DNA of 64,000 nucleotides from assembly GCA_964235705.1 (NCBI GenBank), contig CAXSDP010000004.1, forward strand, positions 49,751-113,750, read 5' to 3'. The position numbers and the translations under genes are program-made. The notes beneath the pieces were generated by a model. The model saw only the letters and a program-made list of their open reading frames with translations. It did not search any database and was not told the origin of the DNA. Positions 8,815-17,635 of the stretch are shown here, in pieces; position 1 is the first letter of the stretch; each line of letters starts with the position of its first letter. This stretch comes from RH-AL1 sp964235705. GTDB taxonomy: Bacteria; Pseudomonadota; Alphaproteobacteria; Rhizobiales; Beijerinckiaceae.

Positions 8815-11199
8815 TTGAAAAACTTCCTGAAGGTTCTGGCGCGGAGCAGGCTAACGGTTTGGACGCGCTACGGCGTCCTGATCGGCTCGCTCGCCCTCGT
8901 CACGATATTCCGGTTATTCGTGCCGCTCGATACCGCGCCATTCCTCCTCTACCTGCCGGTCGTGTTCCTGTTCAGCGTCGCGCTGGGGCAAGGGCCGGGC
9001 CTGCTCGGCGTCGCGATCTCGGCGGTGCTGGCCGCCAGTTTCTTCGCCCATCCGGGGTCCTCGTGGTGGCAGCTGACAACGCCGCAATGGATCGCCATCG
9101 CCGAGTACCTGCTGGTCGGCGTCGCGATGGTGGAGGTGTGCAACGCCCTGCGGAAGGTGATCTTCGACAACGAGACGGCGTTCACGCGCCTGGGCAAGAG
9201 CGAGACGGACCTGCGCACGATCCTCGACACGGTGCCGGTCGGCATCATGTTCGCCGAAGCGCCATCCGGGCGGATCGTCGGCCGCAACAAGCGGATGGAC
9301 GACATCGTCGGCAAAGGGAATGGGCGCTCGAAGTCCATGGAGGAGTACGGGGCTTGGACGGCCTTCCACGCCGACGGACGTCGCGTCGAGGTGCACGAGT
9401 ATCCCTTGACCCAGGTCCTCAAGGCTGGGGCGGCGGAGGCGTCGCTGGAAGTCCAATACCAGCGCCGGGACGGCTCGAAGGTGTGGCTCGACCTGATCGC
9501 CACAGCCACGCGGGCGGGCGGCGTTCTCACCGGCGCGGTCGTCGCGGTGTCCGACATCGACGCGCGCAAGCGGGCGGAAGCCGTCCAGACGCTTATGACG
9601 GCGGAGCTGAGTCAGCGCAAGGAGGAGGCGGAGGCGGCGCGCAACGCCGCCGAGGCGGCCAACAGGGCGAAGAGCGCCTTCCTCGCCAACATGAGCCATG
9701 AGCTGCGCACACCGCTCTCGGCGGTGATCGGCTACACCGAGCTCCTGGAGGAGGAGATCGCCGAGATCGACGAACCCGGCATGCTGACCGACCTCGCGAA
9801 GATCAAGACCAACGCCAAGCACCTACTCAGCCTCATCAACGACGTCCTCGACCTCAGCAAGGTCGAGGCCAGCAAGATGGAGGTCTTCGCCGAAGAGTTC
9901 GACGTGGACGCCTTCGTGCGCGACGCCGCCGCGACCGTCGACGCGCTCGTCCGAACTAAATCGAACACGCTCGTGCTCGCGCTGACCGACGACCTCGGCA
10001 CGATCCATTCGGACCCGGTCAAGCTGCGGCAATGCTTGTTCAACCTGCTCAGCAACGCTTGCAAGTTCACCGAGAACGGACGGATCACGCTACGCGTCGA
10101 GCGGGAGCGCGCGACGGGCGGCGACTGGCTGGCGGTCGCGGTGGAGGACACGGGCATCGGCATGACCCCCGAGCAGCTGCGGCGGCTGTTCGAGCGTTTC
10201 ACCCAGGCGGACGAGACGACGACCCGCAAGTTCGGTGGGACCGGGCTCGGGCTCGCGCTCAGCCGCGCCTTCGCCCGGCTACTCGGGGGCGACATCACCG
10301 TGACGAGCACGGAGGGCGAGGGCACGTGCTTCACGCTGCGGGTACCGGCCGTCGCGCCGGTCCGCGACGTGGCGGAGGTCGCCGACCCGGATCTCGAAGG
10401 AACCCAGACCGACACGGTGCGCGACCTCGTGCTCGTGATCGACGACGACGCCTCGCAGCGCGAGCTGCTGAGCCGCTTCCTCGCTAAGCAGAACTTCGCT
10501 ACGCGGACCGCCGGGGACGCTCGCGGCGGCCTGGCGCTGGCGCGCTCCCTGAAACCCCGCGTGATCCTCCTCGACGTGATGCTGCCCGATCAGGACGGCT
10601 GGTCCGTCCTCAACGTCCTCAAGGCGGGGGCAGACACGGCCGACATCCCCGTGGTGATGGTCAGCTTCGTCGCGGAGCCGGGGCTGAGCGCGGCGCTCGG
10701 CGCCGCCGACGCGGTGATGAAGCCGATCGACTGGGTGAGGCTCAAGACCGTCATGCAGCGGTTCCGGGGTGACGACCTCGCGGCGGACCACGCCAAGGTC
10801 GGCGACGTGCTGGTGATCGACGATGACCCCGACATGCGCCAGCGGCTGCGGACCATGCTGGAGCGGGACGCGTGGGTGGTCCGGGAAGCGGGCGACGGCG
10901 CGCAGGCGTTGGAGCGCGTGGCGCAAGCGCCGCCCCGCATGATCCTCCTCGACCTGACCATGCCGATGATGGACGGTTTCGCCTTCCTCCATCGCCTCCG
11001 CGCGATCCCCGGCTGCGCGGACATCCCGGTCGTGGTGCTCAGCGCGCGCGACATCTCCATCGCGGAATACGAGCGGCTGGGGGAGGCCGATCGCGTGCTG
11101 AAGAAGGGCGAGACGAGCATGAAGCAGCTGGCGAGCGAGGTCCGAGCGCTCGGTTTCCCGAAAGTGCCGGCCGTGATGCCGGACGCGTCATCGACGTGA
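8815..11199 (+). CDS. Membrane-bound hybrid histidine kinase with two receiver domains
   Basis: The protein has about 794 residues. The first ~120 contain several hydrophobic helices (for example YGVLIGSLALVTIF and FLLYLPVVFLFSVALG), resembling the DUF4118 sensor module of KdpD-like kinases. Next come a PAS domain (LRTILDTVPVGIMFAEAP), a coiled segment, the HisKA box NMSHELRTPLS (His codon 9697-9699), and HATPase motifs DTGIGMTPEQ and GGTGLGLALS. Two receiver domains follow, with Asp codons at 10573-10575 (LLDVMLPDQDG) and 10951-10953 (LLDLTMPMMDG). No ATG fits the start: a TTG at 8815 with GGAG upstream gives MKNFLKVLARSR, then the first membrane helix. It follows the single-domain regulator after 466 bp and could form a phosphorelay with it. 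Confidence 0.9.
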   Translation: MKNFLKVLARSRLTVWTRYGVLIGSLALVTIFRLFVPLDTAPFLLYLPVVFLFSVALGQGPGLLGVAISAVLAASFFAHPGSSWWQLTTPQWIAIAEYLLVGVAMVEVCNALRKVIFDNETAFTRLGKSETDLRTILDTVPVGIMFAEAPSGRIVGRNKRMDDIVGKGNGRSKSMEEYGAWTAFHADGRRVEVHEYPLTQVLKAGAAEASLEVQYQRRDGSKVWLDLIATATRAGGVLTGAVVAVSDIDARKRAEAVQTLMTAELSQRKEEAEAARNAAEAANRAKSAFLANMSHELRTPLSAVIGYTELLEEEIAEIDEPGMLTDLAKIKTNAKHLLSLINDVLDLSKVEASKMEVFAEEFDVDAFVRDAAATVDALVRTKSNTLVLALTDDLGTIHSDPVKLRQCLFNLLSNACKFTENGRITLRVERERATGGDWLAVAVEDTGIGMTPEQLRRLFERFTQADETTTRKFGGTGLGLALSRAFARLLGGDITVTSTEGEGTCFTLRVPAVAPVRDVAEVADPDLEGTQTDTVRDLVLVIDDDASQRELLSRFLAKQNFATRTAGDARGGLALARSLKPRVILLDVMLPDQDGWSVLNVLKAGADTADIPVVMVSFVAEPGLSAALGAADAVMKPIDWVRLKTVMQRFRGDDLAADHAKVGDVLVIDDDPDMRQRLRTMLERDAWVVREAGDGAQALERVAQAPPRMILLDLTMPMMDGFAFLHRLRAIPGCADIPVVVLSARDISIAEYERLGEADRVLKKGETSMKQLASEVRALGFPKVPAVMPDASST

Positions 11200-11225
11200 C
11201 GTCAGCTCGCGGCGGCGGCTCGAGA

Positions 11226-11489
11226 TCAGCGACCGCTCGTTCTTCGGAATCTCCTTGGCGTTGCCGGGCTTGGCGGCCGGGCTGACGCGCGGATGTCGGC
11301 CAGCGGCTCGTTGAGGTGTACGTGCGCGTCGATGTGGTCGATCCAGGCCAGCGGCCGGGAATGATGCTGGTGATCGGCCGGGTCGTTCCTCGTCGGCTTG
11401 ACCCCGCCCTCGCGGAGATGGCCGACCTTGCCGATGAGCGTTCCATCGGACGCGATGACCTCCCGTGCTTGGGCGATGCCGCCGACCAC
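11226..11489 (-). CDS. DUF2171 family small protein
   Basis: Reading leftwards from a GTG at 11489, an 87-residue protein shows the DUF2171 pattern: VIASDGTLIGKVGHL near the N-terminus, then LTKNDP-like KPTRNDPADHQHHSRPLAWI and IDAHVHLNEPLADI. The family is thought to adopt a PRC-barrel-like fold of unknown function and is common in Hyphomicrobiales stress regions. The GTG is preceded by GAGGGAG at good spacing; an alternative TTG lies 33 bases further upstream. The gene is convergent with the hybrid kinase (27 bp between stops) and divergent from the catalase-family gene, sharing the 120-bp region in between. Confidence 0.75.
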   Translation of the reverse strand: MVGGIAQAREVIASDGTLIGKVGHLREGGVKPTRNDPADHQHHSRPLAWIDHIDAHVHLNEPLADIRASARPPSPATPRRFRRTSGR

Positions 11490-11523
11490 GAGGGACTCCC
11501 TCGCCCGAACGCCCGGTTCCAAA

Positions 11524-11548
11524 GGAACACAACATCATCGTTGTCGTT
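11524..11548 (+). promoter_or_regulatory. Putative EcfG-type (general stress sigma factor) promoter
   Basis: The sequence reads GGAAC, 16 bases, CGTT. This is an exact match to the alphaproteobacterial EcfG consensus GGAAC-N16/17-CGTT. It ends 61 bp before the ATG of the catalase-family gene on the same strand. Confidence 0.6.
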
Positions 11549-11609
11549 CCTCGCCTTAAGCGAATGGCCGTCGCGGCGGTCAACAGAAGCTAAGGTCGAA
11601 AGGTCAACA

Positions 11610-12674
11610 ATGGAAACGAAACGCAGCTACGTGCGCTACGCCGCCGGTGTGGAACACGTACCCGATGGCGAGGACGACGCGATCGAGGCGATCATCGCCT
11701 CCATGACCCACGAGAGCGAGATCACCGCCGAGCGCTACAAGCACGCGGTGCGCGCCTCGCACGCCAAGAGCCACGGGCTGCTCAAGGGCGAACTGCGCGT
11801 CCTCGACGGCTTGCCGGAGCCGCTCAGGCAGGGACTCTTCGCCCATCCCGCGATGTATCCGGTGGCCGTACGCATGGCGGTCGGCCCGGGCGAACTGCTC
11901 TCGGACGCCGTTTCCACGCATCGCGGCATGGCGATCAAGGTGTTCGGCGCGACCGGGACCAAGCTGCCCGGACACGTCGACGACACCCAGGACTTCGTGC
12001 TGGCGTCCGGACCCGCCTTCCCCCAACCGGACGCGGCCGGCTTCCTCAAGAGCATGAAGGGCCTGGAGAAGGTGACGGCGCGCTCGGAGGGCTTCAAGGA
12101 AACGGTGTCGACGGCGGCACGGCTGGCCAATGCCGCGATCGGCGGGGCGAGTGGCACCCTCGACTTCTTCGGCCATCCGCCCATCCCACCGCTCGCCGAC
12201 ACTTATTACAGCCAGGCGGCCATACGTTACGGCGAGTACATTGCCAAGATCGCCGTCACTCCCGTCACCCCGGCGCTGGTCGCGTTGGCCGACACCAAGC
12301 TCGACATCCACGCCGACCCGGACGTCTTCCGGAATTCGGTCGTCGACTTCCTGCGCGGCCAAGGCGCCGAGTTCGAACTGCGCGTACAGCTTTGCACCGA
12401 CCTGGAGGCCATGCCGGTCGAGGACGCCTCGGTGGTTTGGTCGGAGGGCGAGAGTCCCTACGTCGCCGTCGCGCGCGTCGTGCTCCCGCCACAGGACGCC
12501 TACGGCGCGGCACGGCAGGCGTTCATGGACGACGTGATGTCGTTTCGCCCGGCGCACAGCCTGGAAGCGCACCGGCCGCTCGGCTCGCTCATGCGGGCGC
12601 GCCTCAAGACCTACCAGCGCTTGTCAGCCTTTCGCCACGAGCGCAACGGCCAAGCGCAACGGGAGCCTCGAACG
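11610..12674 (+). CDS. Catalase-family haem protein (3' end in gap)
   Basis: The visible 355 residues match the compact catalase-like family (y4iL type), which lacks much of the classical catalase C-terminus. The catalytic-His region appears as ASHAKSHG (His51). The core segment reads PVAVRMAVGPGEL and HRGMAIKVFG, corresponding to the RFST...RDPRGFA region of catalases. Near the end RLKTY (Arg331, Tyr335) has the Arg-x3-Tyr spacing of the proximal haem ligand. Peroxide breakdown or peroxidase activity is therefore plausible, but I infer it. The ATG at 11610 has AAAGG upstream and an EcfG-like promoter about 60 bp before it. Family members end soon after the sequence seen here, so only a few residues and the stop are lost in the gap. 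Confidence 0.85.
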
Positions 12675-12774
12675 NNNNNNNNNNNNNNNNNNNNNNNNNN
12701 NNNNNNNNNNNNNNNNNNNNNNNNNNNNNNNNNNNNNNNNNNNNNNNNNNNNNNNNNNNNNNNNNNNNNNNNNN
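12675..12774. other. 100-N scaffold gap between two convergent genes
   Basis: Exactly 100 Ns. Unlike the first gap, the flanking sequences do not repeat each other, so some sequence really is missing: the 3' ends of the catalase-family gene and of the DUF2252 gene, which converge here. Confidence 0.9.
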
Positions 12775-14078
12775 GTCATCAACGCGTAGCGGCGGCAATG
12801 TTCGAGGTAGGCCTCCTCGTGCTTGACGATGAGGCCGACGACCGCCTGCCACAGCCACGAGGGCGCGTCGAGGTCGGACGGCCTTTCCTGCAAGTCGCGC
12901 CGCCAGGCGAGCCGCACGTCGTGGGTCATCTGTCGCCCGTGCGCCCGCCCGACCACGAAGGCCAGGTAACGGGCGGCGCCCAGCGCCTCGCGCCGCGAGA
13001 ACTGCTCGATCTCCAGCTTCAAGTCTTCCGGCAACAGCTCGCGCACGACGACCGGCCGTTCGTGGAGGTCCGCCGCCGCCATGCGGTCACCGAGGTTGGG
13101 CGACATCGCCCGTGCGCCGGTCACGACGCGCTCGGCGTGGTGGGTCGGCATCGCGGCGGCATCGGCCGAGGGCGCGACGGAGGGCACGGCTTCCTTGATG
13201 TCGATCAACGACAGCTTGTCCTTTCGCTCACCCGTGAGGTGGACGAGGGCGGCGTAGCGGAGCTTGCCGAGCGAGGAACACCCCTTCATCCAGTAGGCGG
13301 AATCGAGCAGTTCGACCTTGGCTTTGTCCGAACGCTTGTTGAGGGTCAGGATCAAGCTCTTCACGGCGGTGGAGTCGAGCAGCACGCCGACATCCCACTT
13401 TTCCTCGTCGCTCAGGCGCAGGAACGTCTTGCCGATCGGAATGGAGGGGCGAACGTCGGCGATGCGCTCGCGGGCGAGGTGCCGCCACTGCCGGCCGAGC
13501 GCCTGCTTGCGGACGGTGGCGACGAGTTCCGGCTCGCTGACCGCGTCCGCGTCCTCGGGCGCGAGGAGGCCGGCCTCGTAGCCGCCGATCATCTCCTCCA
13601 GCATGCGCGCCGTCGTCACGCCCGGGAGGTCCGAGCCCCTCGCCGCGCTGGCGAGCGACAGGGCCAACCTGACGAGGTCGTGGGCCGGGTTGCCGATCAC
13701 GGTCTGGTCGAGGTCACGGACCTGGATGTCGACCTTGCCCTGGCTGTCGGCGATCGGTCCGAGGTTGCCGGCATGGCAGTCGCCGCAGATCCAAACGGGC
13801 GGGCCGTCCGGGAGGCCGCAATCGATCTGGGATAACCATTCGTAATGCTGGGCCGTGTTGCCCCTCACGAAGGCGTGGGCGGATCGCGCCATCTTGTCGA
13901 GGCGCCGCACTTCGAGGAGTTCCGCCCTGACGGCGGCATCGTGCGCTTCGGCCTTGATCACTCGCTCTTCCTTCAACGCGGATATCGGCGCCAGCCGGTC
14001 GCACCGCTCAAAGGCCACCGCCGGCGCACCCTCGTCGTGGGACTGGAGGGCCCGTGGGGCCTGAGATAGGGACCGCAC
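12775..14078 (-). CDS. DUF2252 family protein (C-terminal end in gap)
   Basis: About 434 residues are visible. The N-terminal third contains the DUF2252 signature VWICGDCHAGNLGP, then VDIQVRDLDQTVIGNP and DLVRLALSLA. These resemble the catalytic loop and metal-binding region of aminoglycoside-phosphotransferase-like kinases. Further segments include YWMKGCSSLGKLRYAALV, IDIKEA and the HEEAYLEHCRRYA stretch near the usual C-terminus. The substrate is unknown. The stop codon lies in or beyond the gap at 12675-12774. The gene converges on the catalase-family gene and starts 135 bp upstream (in its direction) of the Crp/Fnr gene's stop; both are on the minus strand but are too far apart to call an operon with confidence. 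Confidence 0.88.
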
Positions 14079-14213
14079 CCTTTCCTTCCCGTTAAAAGGC
14101 TTGAACGCTCTCGCGTCATATCATCACGGCACGACGCGGGAACGATCAGCCTGGGGGATGGGGCGTCGTGACGTCCGCGTCGGAAGCCGGGCGCGATCGC
14201 GTCCGGACGATGG

Positions 14214-14924
14214 TCACAAAGGGCCGAGCAGGCGTCGGTACTCGGCCTCCGGCTGCCCGTAGGCGTCGCCGGCGAACTCTTCCAGCGCGGCCCTGTTGCG
14301 AACGGTGATGAAGCCGCGCTCGGCCTCGATGAGGCCGCGACCGGCAAGCACGTGGACCGACGTGGTCACGCTCGGCCGCCGCACGGAGAGCATGGTCGAC
14401 ATGAAGCCGTGGGTGAGCTGGAGGTCGTCGCTGTCGGAACGGTCGTGGCACATCAGCAACCATCGGGCGAGCCGCTCATCGATCGAGTGGACCGCGTTGG
14501 CCAGCGACGTGAAGCTCGACTGCACGCCGAGGACCTGGGTGAACAGCAACAGGACGGAGCGCAACGTCCCGCTTCCTTCCTTGGCGTCGACGAAGGCGTC
14601 GCGCGCGATGCGGTGGCCGGCACCCGACACCTGCATCTGGAGGAGCTGCGGTGTGCGATCGGCGCCGAGCGCGAGGACCGGATGGACGAAGCCCTCACGC
14701 CCGACCAGGCCGGCTTCGGCTTGGTTCTCCCCGCCCGACATCGCCACGATGGACGTGACGCCACCATCCAGGAAATAAGCGTGGGAGATCGGTTCGTTGG
14801 GCTCGGCGAGGACCATCGACCGGGGGCATTCCACGGGCTCGAGCCCAGGGGCCAACGAAGCGAAGTCCTTCGCGCTCAAACGCGCCAGGAGGCGGTTGAC
14901 GACATCAACCTGCTGCAAAGGCAC
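14214..14924 (-). CDS. Crp/Fnr family transcriptional regulator
   Basis: The 236-residue protein has an N-terminal cyclic-nucleotide-binding-like beta barrel (LAEPNEPISHAYFLDGGVTS, GLVGREGFV) and a C-terminal helix-turn-helix containing MSTMLSVRRPSV. It lacks the Cys cluster of oxygen-sensing Fnr. The start is uncertain: GTG at 14924 with GGAA upstream fits the length of close relatives, and a TTG six bases further in is possible. Its C-terminus (DAYGQPEAEYRRLLGPL) is nearly identical to that encoded, out of frame, by the broken regulator gene at 23498-24191, so the two are paralogues. The upstream region (14925-15551) contains two hairpins. Confidence 0.88.
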   Translation of the reverse strand: MPLQQVDVVNRLLARLSAKDFASLAPGLEPVECPRSMVLAEPNEPISHAYFLDGGVTSIVAMSGGENQAEAGLVGREGFVHPVLALGADRTPQLLQMQVSGAGHRIARDAFVDAKEGSGTLRSVLLLFTQVLGVQSSFTSLANAVHSIDERLARWLLMCHDRSDSDDLQLTHGFMSTMLSVRRPSVTTSVHVLAGRGLIEAERGFITVRNRAALEEFAGDAYGQPEAEYRRLLGPL

Positions 14925-15018
14925 GGGGATGCTTCCGCTATGAGGGGAAGGGAGGTATCGTCCCCCTGGGCGCCCGCTGACCATCGGTGCGCGGGCGGCA
15001 GGATCATCTATCCATGCC

Positions 15019-15041
15019 CGCACGATGCAACGTGCGCTTTT
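15019..15041 (+). other. Hairpin followed by CTTTT
   Basis: CGCACG, a six-base loop ATGCAA, CGTGCG, then CTTTT. The shape is that of a short intrinsic terminator on the plus strand, but no plus-strand gene lies upstream, so it may instead end a small transcript or act as a binding site. Confidence 0.35.
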
Positions 15042-15059
15042 GATACATCGGCGGTTCTT

Positions 15060-15083
15060 GGTTCGACTCCGTACAGTCGAACC
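15060..15083. other. Perfect 9-bp inverted repeat
   Basis: GGTTCGACT, six bases (CCGTAC), AGTCGAACC. All nine positions pair. It sits 136 bp upstream of the Crp/Fnr start on the minus strand and about 470 bp upstream of the permease gene. It could be a regulator operator or an RNA hairpin. Confidence 0.4.
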
Positions 15084-15551
15084 CGCCCCGCCGGCGCCTT
15101 CGCGCATGGACGGGTCCGGCCGCCCAACGCCGATCGGTCGCCTCGTCGACAGGCCTCGCACCGCGTTGATGGCCGACGCGACTAGAGGACCCCGGTGAAC
15201 CACGTGTTGACGAAGGCGCACATGATGGCGGCGATCCTCGCCGGGCGCCGAGCGCCGGCCGATCGTCACGCCTCGGTCCTTCCCGTCGGACGTCCGCACC
15301 ATCGCCGGGGCCGCCTGGCTGATCGCGGCGTCGCGCCCTTCGATGCGGGGAGCTGGGTGCCGGGCCCGCGAGGGACATGGCGGGATGGTCGGCGGCGGTG
15401 CCGAGGTACCAGGCTCGTCCGACCACGAGTCTCCTATATCGCGGCCGGATCCTCCACCTCGAACGGCAACGGCCCTGATGCGATCTTGGTGGCGGCGATG
15501 CGTGCCCCTCCGATCGTCCCGATCCACGCAGGATATCGCCGCGGGCCGACC

Positions 15552-17621
15552 ATGCTCCAGAAGACCCCCGCTCCCGAGCGCGCCCCCGGCCCGATCGGCC
15601 GTTTCGTGGTGCCGGCGACGGCGCTCCTCAGCTTCGTCTCGTTTTGGCGTGCGGCGGCCATCGTGCTGGGCGACCTCGGCTCGTCCGCCTTCTACGTCGG
15701 CGGCATCGCCGAGGGTAAGGTCGGCAAGTCGGCCCCCTGGTTCATCCTGGGCATCATGCTGTTCTCCTACGCCGTACGGGCGGTCTACATCGAGAGCTGC
15801 TCCATGTTCACGCGCGGCGGCGTTTACCGCGTGGTCCGCGAGGCGATGGGCAAGACGGCCGCCAAGTTCTCCGTCAGCGCCCTGATGTTCGACTACGTGC
15901 TGACCGGTCCGATCAGCGCGGTCAGCGCCGGGCTCTACCTCGCCGGCCTACTCGACCAGGTGTCCATCCACCTCGGCCTGCCGCACCTGCCGGTGTCCCC
16001 GCAGCTCGTCGCGGCGGTGTTCGCGGTCGGCGTGATCGCCTTCTTCTGGTGGACGAACACGGTCGGCATCCCGTTCTCGTCCACCCAGGCGCTACGGGTC
16101 ATGCAGGTCACGACGCTCATGGTGGTGATCCTGATCGGCTGGTGCCTGGTGACGGTGGCGATGAAGGGCTATCAGCCCGTGCCCCTGCCTTTGCCGGGCC
16201 AGATCCACCTCAGCGACGACGCGCAGGGCTGGCTGAAGGGCACGCGCCTGCCCGGCGTGGCGGTGATCGCGATCCTGATCGGCCTCGGCCACTCGCTGCT
16301 GGCGATGAGCGGCGAGGAAAGCCTCGCGCAGGTTTACCGCGAGGTGGAGGCGCCCAAGCGCCGCAACCTGATCCGCACCGGCCTCATCATCTTCGGCTAC
16401 AGCCTGGTGTTCACGGTGCTCGTGTCCTTCTTCGCCGTGATGCTGATCCCCGACGCGCAACGTCAAAGCGTGCAGGACGACCTGATCAGCGGCCTGACGA
16501 TGGTGCTGGTCGGCCCGGAATGGCTGAGGTTGGGCTTCCAGGTCTTCGTGGTGGTCGTCGGCATCCTCATCCTCTCGGCGGCGGTCAACACGTCCATCAT
16601 CGGCTCGAACGGCGTGTTGAACCGCGTCGCGGAGGACGGCGTCCTGCCGGATTGGTTCCGCGCGCCGCACAAACGCTTCGGCACGACGTACCGCCTCGTC
16701 GCCCTCATCGCGGTCCTGCAGATCGCGACCGTGGTCATCAGCCGGGGCGACGTGACACTGCTCGGCGAGGCCTACGCCTTCGGTGTCGCCTGGAGCTTCG
16801 CCATGAAGGCGCTGGCCGTCACCGTGCTGCGCTTCACGCAGCCGGACGCCGACCGCTGGCGGGTGCCGCTCAACCTCCGTGTCGGCGGTCGCGAACTGCC
16901 GATCGGGTTGATGCTGATCACGGTCCTGCTGTTCCTGCTGGCGGGGGTCAACCTCCTCACCAAGGAGTCCGCCACGATCGGCGGCGTGGCGTTCACGGTC
17001 GTCTTCTTCATCCTCCTCACGCTCAGCGAGCGACGCGCCGCCGGCCAGGCGGACCCGGAGCGACGGGCGCAGGAGCACTTCCGCCTGGAAGCGCGGGATG
17101 GGTTGACGCCGGAGGCGCTCGGCGTGCGCGCCGGCGGCATCGTCGTCGGCGTGCACGACCCCGACCACCTCGCGCACCTCGACGTGCTGCTCGCCCGCGC
17201 CGACGGGGCGCACCGCGACATCATCCTCGTCGCCGTGAACACCGACGGGTCGTTGCCGCTCGAGGATCGCGAGGATGATGCCAGACACGTCGTCGGGGCT
17301 TGGGAGAACCGGGTCTTCACCACCGCCGTCGCCTCCGCCGAGGACGCCGGGCGACCGGTCGCGCTGATGGCGCTGCGCGGCGACGAACCCTACGGCGCCG
17401 TGCTGCGAGCCGCCGGCGACCTGCGATCCACCAGCGTCGTGCTGGGCACGGGCGATCGGGGCATCGAGGCGCAGGTGCGACAGATCCGGCACGAATGGGA
17501 TCAACTCGACCACGAGTACGGGGATGTGCGCGTGAGCGTCGAGATCGTGCCGGACGGTCACGGGGACTCGACGGTGATCGAACTCGGCGGCGGCGGCGCG
17601 GGCCGGGCCAGCAGGCCCTGA
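15552..17621 (+). CDS. APC-superfamily permease with a soluble C-terminal domain
   Basis: The 689-residue protein has about 12 hydrophobic helices over the first ~500 residues. Early motifs (VLGDLGSSAFYVGGIAEG; FTRGGVYRVVREAMG) are typical of amino-acid/polyamine/cation (APC) permeases. From about residue 520 onward the chain is soluble: GGIVVGVHDPDHLAHLDVLL, DIILVAVNTD and STSVVLGTGD resemble a universal-stress-protein-like nucleotide-binding fold. The substrate cannot be read from the sequence. The next gene, 14 bp downstream, is a KimA-like permease of the same superfamily, suggesting a joint role in cation or K+ uptake. The ATG at 15552 gives a natural N-terminus, but the ribosome site is weak and the start is not certain. 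Confidence 0.85.
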   Translation: MLQKTPAPERAPGPIGRFVVPATALLSFVSFWRAAAIVLGDLGSSAFYVGGIAEGKVGKSAPWFILGIMLFSYAVRAVYIESCSMFTRGGVYRVVREAMGKTAAKFSVSALMFDYVLTGPISAVSAGLYLAGLLDQVSIHLGLPHLPVSPQLVAAVFAVGVIAFFWWTNTVGIPFSSTQALRVMQVTTLMVVILIGWCLVTVAMKGYQPVPLPLPGQIHLSDDAQGWLKGTRLPGVAVIAILIGLGHSLLAMSGEESLAQVYREVEAPKRRNLIRTGLIIFGYSLVFTVLVSFFAVMLIPDAQRQSVQDDLISGLTMVLVGPEWLRLGFQVFVVVVGILILSAAVNTSIIGSNGVLNRVAEDGVLPDWFRAPHKRFGTTYRLVALIAVLQIATVVISRGDVTLLGEAYAFGVAWSFAMKALAVTVLRFTQPDADRWRVPLNLRVGGRELPIGLMLITVLLFLLAGVNLLTKESATIGGVAFTVVFFILLTLSERRAAGQADPERRAQEHFRLEARDGLTPEALGVRAGGIVVGVHDPDHLAHLDVLLARADGAHRDIILVAVNTDGSLPLEDREDDARHVVGAWENRVFTTAVASAEDAGRPVALMALRGDEPYGAVLRAAGDLRSTSVVLGTGDRGIEAQVRQIRHEWDQLDHEYGDVRVSVEIVPDGHGDSTVIELGGGGAGRASRP

Positions 17622-17635
17622 TGGGAGGATCGCGC

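Larger units (their letters stand above)
14925..15551. other. Long non-coding region between a Crp/Fnr gene and a permease gene
   Basis: This 627-bp divergent region holds no reading frame that I recognise on either strand. It contains two hairpins, annotated separately. It probably carries promoters in both directions, but I cannot place -10/-35 boxes with confidence. Confidence 0.5.

Noticed and set aside
15060..15083. tRNA T-arm-like sequence (GGTTCGACTCC)
   Set aside because: No acceptor stem, anticodon arm or CCA end fits around it; it is better explained as a simple inverted repeat.
15004..15426. Minus-strand frames upstream of the Crp/Fnr gene, including one that would extend its N-terminus by about 200 residues
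   Set aside because: The family N-terminus begins near 14924; the extension is low-complexity and has no family resemblance.
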